A DNA stretch of 64,000 nt from Geothrix sp. 21YS21S-2 (GTDB lineage Bacteria > Acidobacteriota > Holophagae > Holophagales > Holophagaceae): positions 4,033,001 to 4,097,000 of the forward strand of contig NZ_CP132910.1 of assembly GCF_030846775.1 (NCBI RefSeq). The letters run 5' to 3'. This document shows, one piece after another, positions 60,943 to 64,000 of the stretch. The notes under the pieces are model-generated. The model saw nothing but the letters and a program-made list of their open reading frames with translations, did not search any database and was not told where the DNA came from. Position 1 is the stretch's first letter. Every line of letters begins with the position of its first letter. A program made the position numbers and the translations under genes.

Positions 60943-63855
60943 CTAGAAGCGGAAGCCGGTGGAAACGGCCAGGGTGCGGCCGGTGCCGTAGTCGGCGGAC
61001 TGACGGGGCTTGCCGAAGGTCGAGGGATTGGCCTTGACCCAGGCGTCCGTCATGGAAGAGGCGGTGTTGTAGTTGGTGTCCCAGCTGATGATCTGCTGGT
61101 GGTTCAGGACGTTGCCGATGTTGGCCTTGAAGAAGCCGGTGACGGCCTTGGAGGCCACCTTGAAGATGGTGAACTCGTGGGTCAGGGCCAGATCGAGGTA
61201 GACGGCGGTGGGGAAGACGCCTTCCATGCGGCGGCCGCCCTCGTACTGGGTGAAGCTGCTGCCGAACTGGTCGCTGAGGTTGGGGTTCAGGGCCGCGATG
61301 TTGTCGATGGTGCGGCTCTTGCTGTAGTGCAGGCCCGAATCCTGGCGGTAGACGAGACCGATGGTGGTCTTGCCGTACTTGTTGGCCATGGCGCGGGACG
61401 CGGTGGCGCGGATGCGGAGGGGCACGTGGCCCTGGAGGTAGCCGTAGGGGGTGGTGATGGAGGGGTCATACATCTGCACCCCGTCCTGAACCGTGAAGTT
61501 CTTGAGGCCGCCGCCGGCGGCGGGGCTGTTGGTGGCCTCGCCCTCGTAGTTGCCCTTCAGGCTGCTCCAGGTGGCGGTGCCGACGAGCTGCCACTCATCG
61601 CGCTGCAGGGTGGTCTCCAGTTCCATGCCCTTGTACTCGCGGCGGGCGGCGTCGCTGTTTTCCCAGACGCGCATGTAGAGATCGCTGCCGTCGGGAGCGA
61701 GCACGTGACCCTGGTTGCCGATCTTGTAGTCGAACAGGTTCTTCCACTTCTTGTTGACGAAGGTGACCTTCACGGAACCGGCGCCAATGGCGGGCGTGTT
61801 GAAGAAGTACTGGCCGGCGACCTGGGTCTCATCCACGGTGGGGTTCTTCAGGTCCGTGGAAAGGGAGACGTTCAGGGTGGGGTCGTTGTAGTAGGCGAAC
61901 TTGGTGAAGTCATAGTTGGTGCGGACCGTCGCCAGGTTGGTGATGTAGGCGAAGGTCTGGTAGGTGGTGAGGCCGCCGGGGCCAACGTAGGGGTGGTCGA
62001 TCTCGGTGGGGTTGCCCTGCTTGGTCACGGAGTTGGTGATGCCCTCGAGGACCTTGGAGTTGTAGCGGGCCCAGGCGGCGCTGACGAGCCAGTTGCCGTC
62101 GCCGAGGATGTCGTACTTCGTGCCGAAACGGGGGGAGAAGCCGCTGGCGGAAGCCGTGGACTTGCCGGTCTCGTTCTCGGCCTTGAATTTGTCGAAGCGC
62201 AGGCCGATGTTGAAGCTCAGGTGCTTGTTGACGGTCCACTTGTCGTTGACATAGAGGGCCTCGGAGAAGTTGTGGGCCTCGCCGTCGCCGCTGATCCATT
62301 CCCAGACGTCGCGGGGGCGGGCTTCCCAGATTCCGGCGACCTGGCCGTTGAGGGAGGGCCGGGTGACGCCGAAGGTGAAGCCGGTGGGGGACTGCTCGTT
62401 GCGGGCCTTGGAGATGCCCTTGTAGTAGTCGACGCCGACGTCGGTGGTGTGGCTGCCGGCGCCGTCCCAGAACATGCTGACCTTCGCGTTGAAGGTCTGG
62501 TTGTTGCGGTTGTCGCCGCCGTCGTTCTGGTTGAAGATGCCGTTGTTCAGATAGCCGCCCGTGGCGGAGCTGTAGTTGTACATCGGGCTGCCACCGGCCA
62601 CGTTGGCGCCGGCGGAGAGCTTCTGCTTCTTGCGGCCGACCTTCATCTCCGACGTGATGGTGTTGGACCAGATGGCGCGCCACTGGAGGTTCAGGAACTC
62701 GGAGGTGCTCACCTGCGGAACCAGCGCCGTGGTCATGGCCGCGCTGTAGTTGCGGTTGACGTCGTCGATGCGGGCGTTGTTGAAGGAGGTGACCAGGGTG
62801 TGGTTCTGGTTGACGGCCCAGGTCAACTTGATCTGGCGGCGGATTTCCTTGGTCTGGGTGATATAGGGGGCGTTGAAGCCCACGAGGCCCGTCTGGTCGT
62901 TGTTGGAGATGACCGGGTTGGAGCCGACGCGGTTGCCGAGGTCAAAGGTGATGGTGCCGGCGCCGGTCTGGTTGGTGGAGAAGAAGCTGCCAGAGAACCA
63001 GAGCTTGTCCTTGATGATGAAGCCGGAGAGGGAGATCGTCTTCTCCTCGTTCATCGTGTTGGGGAAGGAGCCGCGGGTGTCCTTCGGATTGTAGGCGTTC
63101 CAGGCGGCGTCCTTCAGCTCCCAGCGCAGCTGGCCGGCGAACTCGTTGCCGCCGGAACGGGTGATGGCGTTCAGCACGCCGCCGTCCACGTCGCCGTATT
63201 CGGCGGAGATGGCGCCGGTGATGACCTGGATCTCTTCGATCGAGTCGTCGATCAGGCGGACGCCGCGGTTGTTGTAGGCGTTGTCGGAGATGTTCTGGCC
63301 GTCCAGCAGGTAGAGGTTGCCGGAGGTCATGGCGCCGCGGATCTGGACGCGGTTGCCGACGCCGGTGGTGACGCCGGGGGTCAGCAGGGCGACGCCTTCC
63401 ATCGTGCGGGCGTTGGGCAGGGCGTCGACGGCGTCCAGGGAGTAGTTGGAGGCGGTCTTGACGTCGGTGCGGTCAACGGCGGCGGCGGTTCCGACCACTT
63501 CCACGACCGCGTAGGCGGTCTTGGCCATGGTGAAACGGGGCTGGTAGGTCTGGTCGATGCCGATCTTCTCAGTGGTCTTGATGGTCTGGAAGCCGGTCTT
63601 CGAGATGGTGATGGTGTAGTTGCCGGGAGGCAGCAGGCGGGTGATGAACCGGCCCTTGTCGTCCGTCTGCAGGACGCGGGGGCCCTGGAGGCTGGTGGAA
63701 ACCAGGTTGACGGTGGCGCCGGCGACCGCAGCGCCGTTCTGGTCGACGAGGCTGCCGCTGATGCTGGACGTCTGCGTGCCCTGGGCGGCGAGGGTCACGG
63801 AACCCACGACGATCAGCGCGGCGATCCGGCCGAAGTTTTCGAGTCTACGATGCAT
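60943..63855 (-). CDS. TonB-dependent receptor, Oar-like
   Basis: This outer-membrane protein probably imports oligosaccharide, peptide or metal ligands. The protein has 970 residues: a signal peptide (about 1-26), a carboxypeptidase-regulatory domain (about 30-115, GSLVDQNGAAVAGATVNLV), a plug (about 125-250, with IRGAMTSGNLYLLDGQNI) and a long beta barrel ending in F-R-F for barrel assembly. This domain order is typical of Acidobacteriota. The second ATG (63855) is six bases after GGAGG; the first (63861) touches it. The ligand is unknown. No TonB or regulator gene is adjacent. Confidence 0.93.
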   Translation of the reverse strand: MHRRLENFGRIAALIVVGSVTLAAQGTQTSSISGSLVDQNGAAVAGATVNLVSTSLQGPRVLQTDDKGRFITRLLPPGNYTITISKTGFQTIKTTEKIGIDQTYQPRFTMAKTAYAVVEVVGTAAAVDRTDVKTASNYSLDAVDALPNARTMEGVALLTPGVTTGVGNRVQIRGAMTSGNLYLLDGQNISDNAYNNRGVRLIDDSIEEIQVITGAISAEYGDVDGGVLNAITRSGGNEFAGQLRWELKDAAWNAYNPKDTRGSFPNTMNEEKTISLSGFIIKDKLWFSGSFFSTNQTGAGTITFDLGNRVGSNPVISNNDQTGLVGFNAPYITQTKEIRRQIKLTWAVNQNHTLVTSFNNARIDDVNRNYSAAMTTALVPQVSTSEFLNLQWRAIWSNTITSEMKVGRKKQKLSAGANVAGGSPMYNYSSATGGYLNNGIFNQNDGGDNRNNQTFNAKVSMFWDGAGSHTTDVGVDYYKGISKARNEQSPTGFTFGVTRPSLNGQVAGIWEARPRDVWEWISGDGEAHNFSEALYVNDKWTVNKHLSFNIGLRFDKFKAENETGKSTASASGFSPRFGTKYDILGDGNWLVSAAWARYNSKVLEGITNSVTKQGNPTEIDHPYVGPGGLTTYQTFAYITNLATVRTNYDFTKFAYYNDPTLNVSLSTDLKNPTVDETQVAGQYFFNTPAIGAGSVKVTFVNKKWKNLFDYKIGNQGHVLAPDGSDLYMRVWENSDAARREYKGMELETTLQRDEWQLVGTATWSSLKGNYEGEATNSPAAGGGLKNFTVQDGVQMYDPSITTPYGYLQGHVPLRIRATASRAMANKYGKTTIGLVYRQDSGLHYSKSRTIDNIAALNPNLSDQFGSSFTQYEGGRRMEGVFPTAVYLDLALTHEFTIFKVASKAVTGFFKANIGNVLNHQQIISWDTNYNTASSMTDAWVKANPSTFGKPRQSADYGTGRTLAVSTGFRF

Positions 63856-64000
63856 GTGCATCCTCCTGTTTGGGGTTAGCGTTAGCGATAATTGGTTATA
63901 TCACTTCGCTTAGGGGTTAATTCCGGGGGTTCAAAGACATCAAGGCCTTTCCCCGGCCCATTATTGGAAAATATCAGGTGACCTAAGTAGGGTGACCCAT
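63856..64000 (-). promoter_or_regulatory. Leader of the TonB receptor gene
   Basis: AGGAGG stands just before the start. Upstream is an AT-rich block with GATATAAC (minus strand, around 63897-63904), a plausible -10, but no well-spaced -35 was found. No gene is seen in the remaining bases to the window edge. Confidence 0.3.

Overview
The window is a chromosomal stretch of a very G+C-rich, Gram-negative, rod-forming bacterium. Outer-membrane and LPS genes (an Oar-like TonB receptor ending in F-R-F, waaA/kdtA) and a complete mreBCD-mrdA-rodA set support this. The large TonB receptor with an N-terminal carboxypeptidase-regulatory domain, the DUF4388 protein and the general gene mix suggest Acidobacteriota, probably Holophagae/Holophagaceae (Geothrix-like). 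That placement is inference; no rRNA or other decisive marker is present.

Positions 1-5554 are accessory DNA. The end of an IS3-family transposase gene (3-401) and a terminator are followed by a sedentary chromosomal integron. Its parts are an array of gene cassettes read on the minus strand (588-4279), seven closely related attC sites of about 125 bp (one is half-deleted, one has a damaged arm), a candidate attI (4273-4345), an AT-rich promoter region, and a divergent integron integrase gene (4571-5554) that keeps the IntI-specific insertion. The cassettes encode three small unknown membrane proteins and one unknown soluble protein. A degrading tandem run of ORF-less cassettes lies between them. 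The cassette genes look visibly more AT-rich than the host.

From 5551 on, the DNA is ordinary, tightly packed core genome. pyrR-pyrB-gpmI (minus) diverge from a PepD-type dipeptidase (plus). A receiver-domain protein and its partner, a membrane-anchored unknown, a CYTH protein and a lipoprotein follow. Then comes a long minus-strand operon, glutaredoxin-mreB-mreC-mreD-mrdA-rodA-ligA-Ser/Thr kinase (24026 down to 14793), which links cell-wall elongation to DNA ligation and signalling. After two small exported proteins comes gatE-gatD, the archaeal-type Glu-tRNA(Gln) amidotransferase, which is unexpected in a bacterium. Next are a tiny Cys-rich exported peptide, an enlarged GlmS, an ABC-F ATPase, a MauE-like/rhodanese pair and a G3E GTPase.

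The right third holds kdtA, a receiver-HATPase fusion, trxA, a cAMP-binding-type protein overlapping ribB, a DUF4388 protein, and a lipoprotein with a solitary ftsX. It continues with a CPA2 antiporter next to a K+ channel with an odd filter, ribE, an amino-acid permease, a DUF58 protein, cdd, and a large TPR protein. phhA-phhB (phenylalanine hydroxylation and cofactor recycling), fmt-def (formyl-Met handling), a PpiD-like chaperone, an SDR, serS and ansA come next, and a TonB-dependent receptor closes the window. Many genes overlap by ATGA/GTGA/TTGA, which implies translational coupling. No tRNA, rRNA or CRISPR array was seen.
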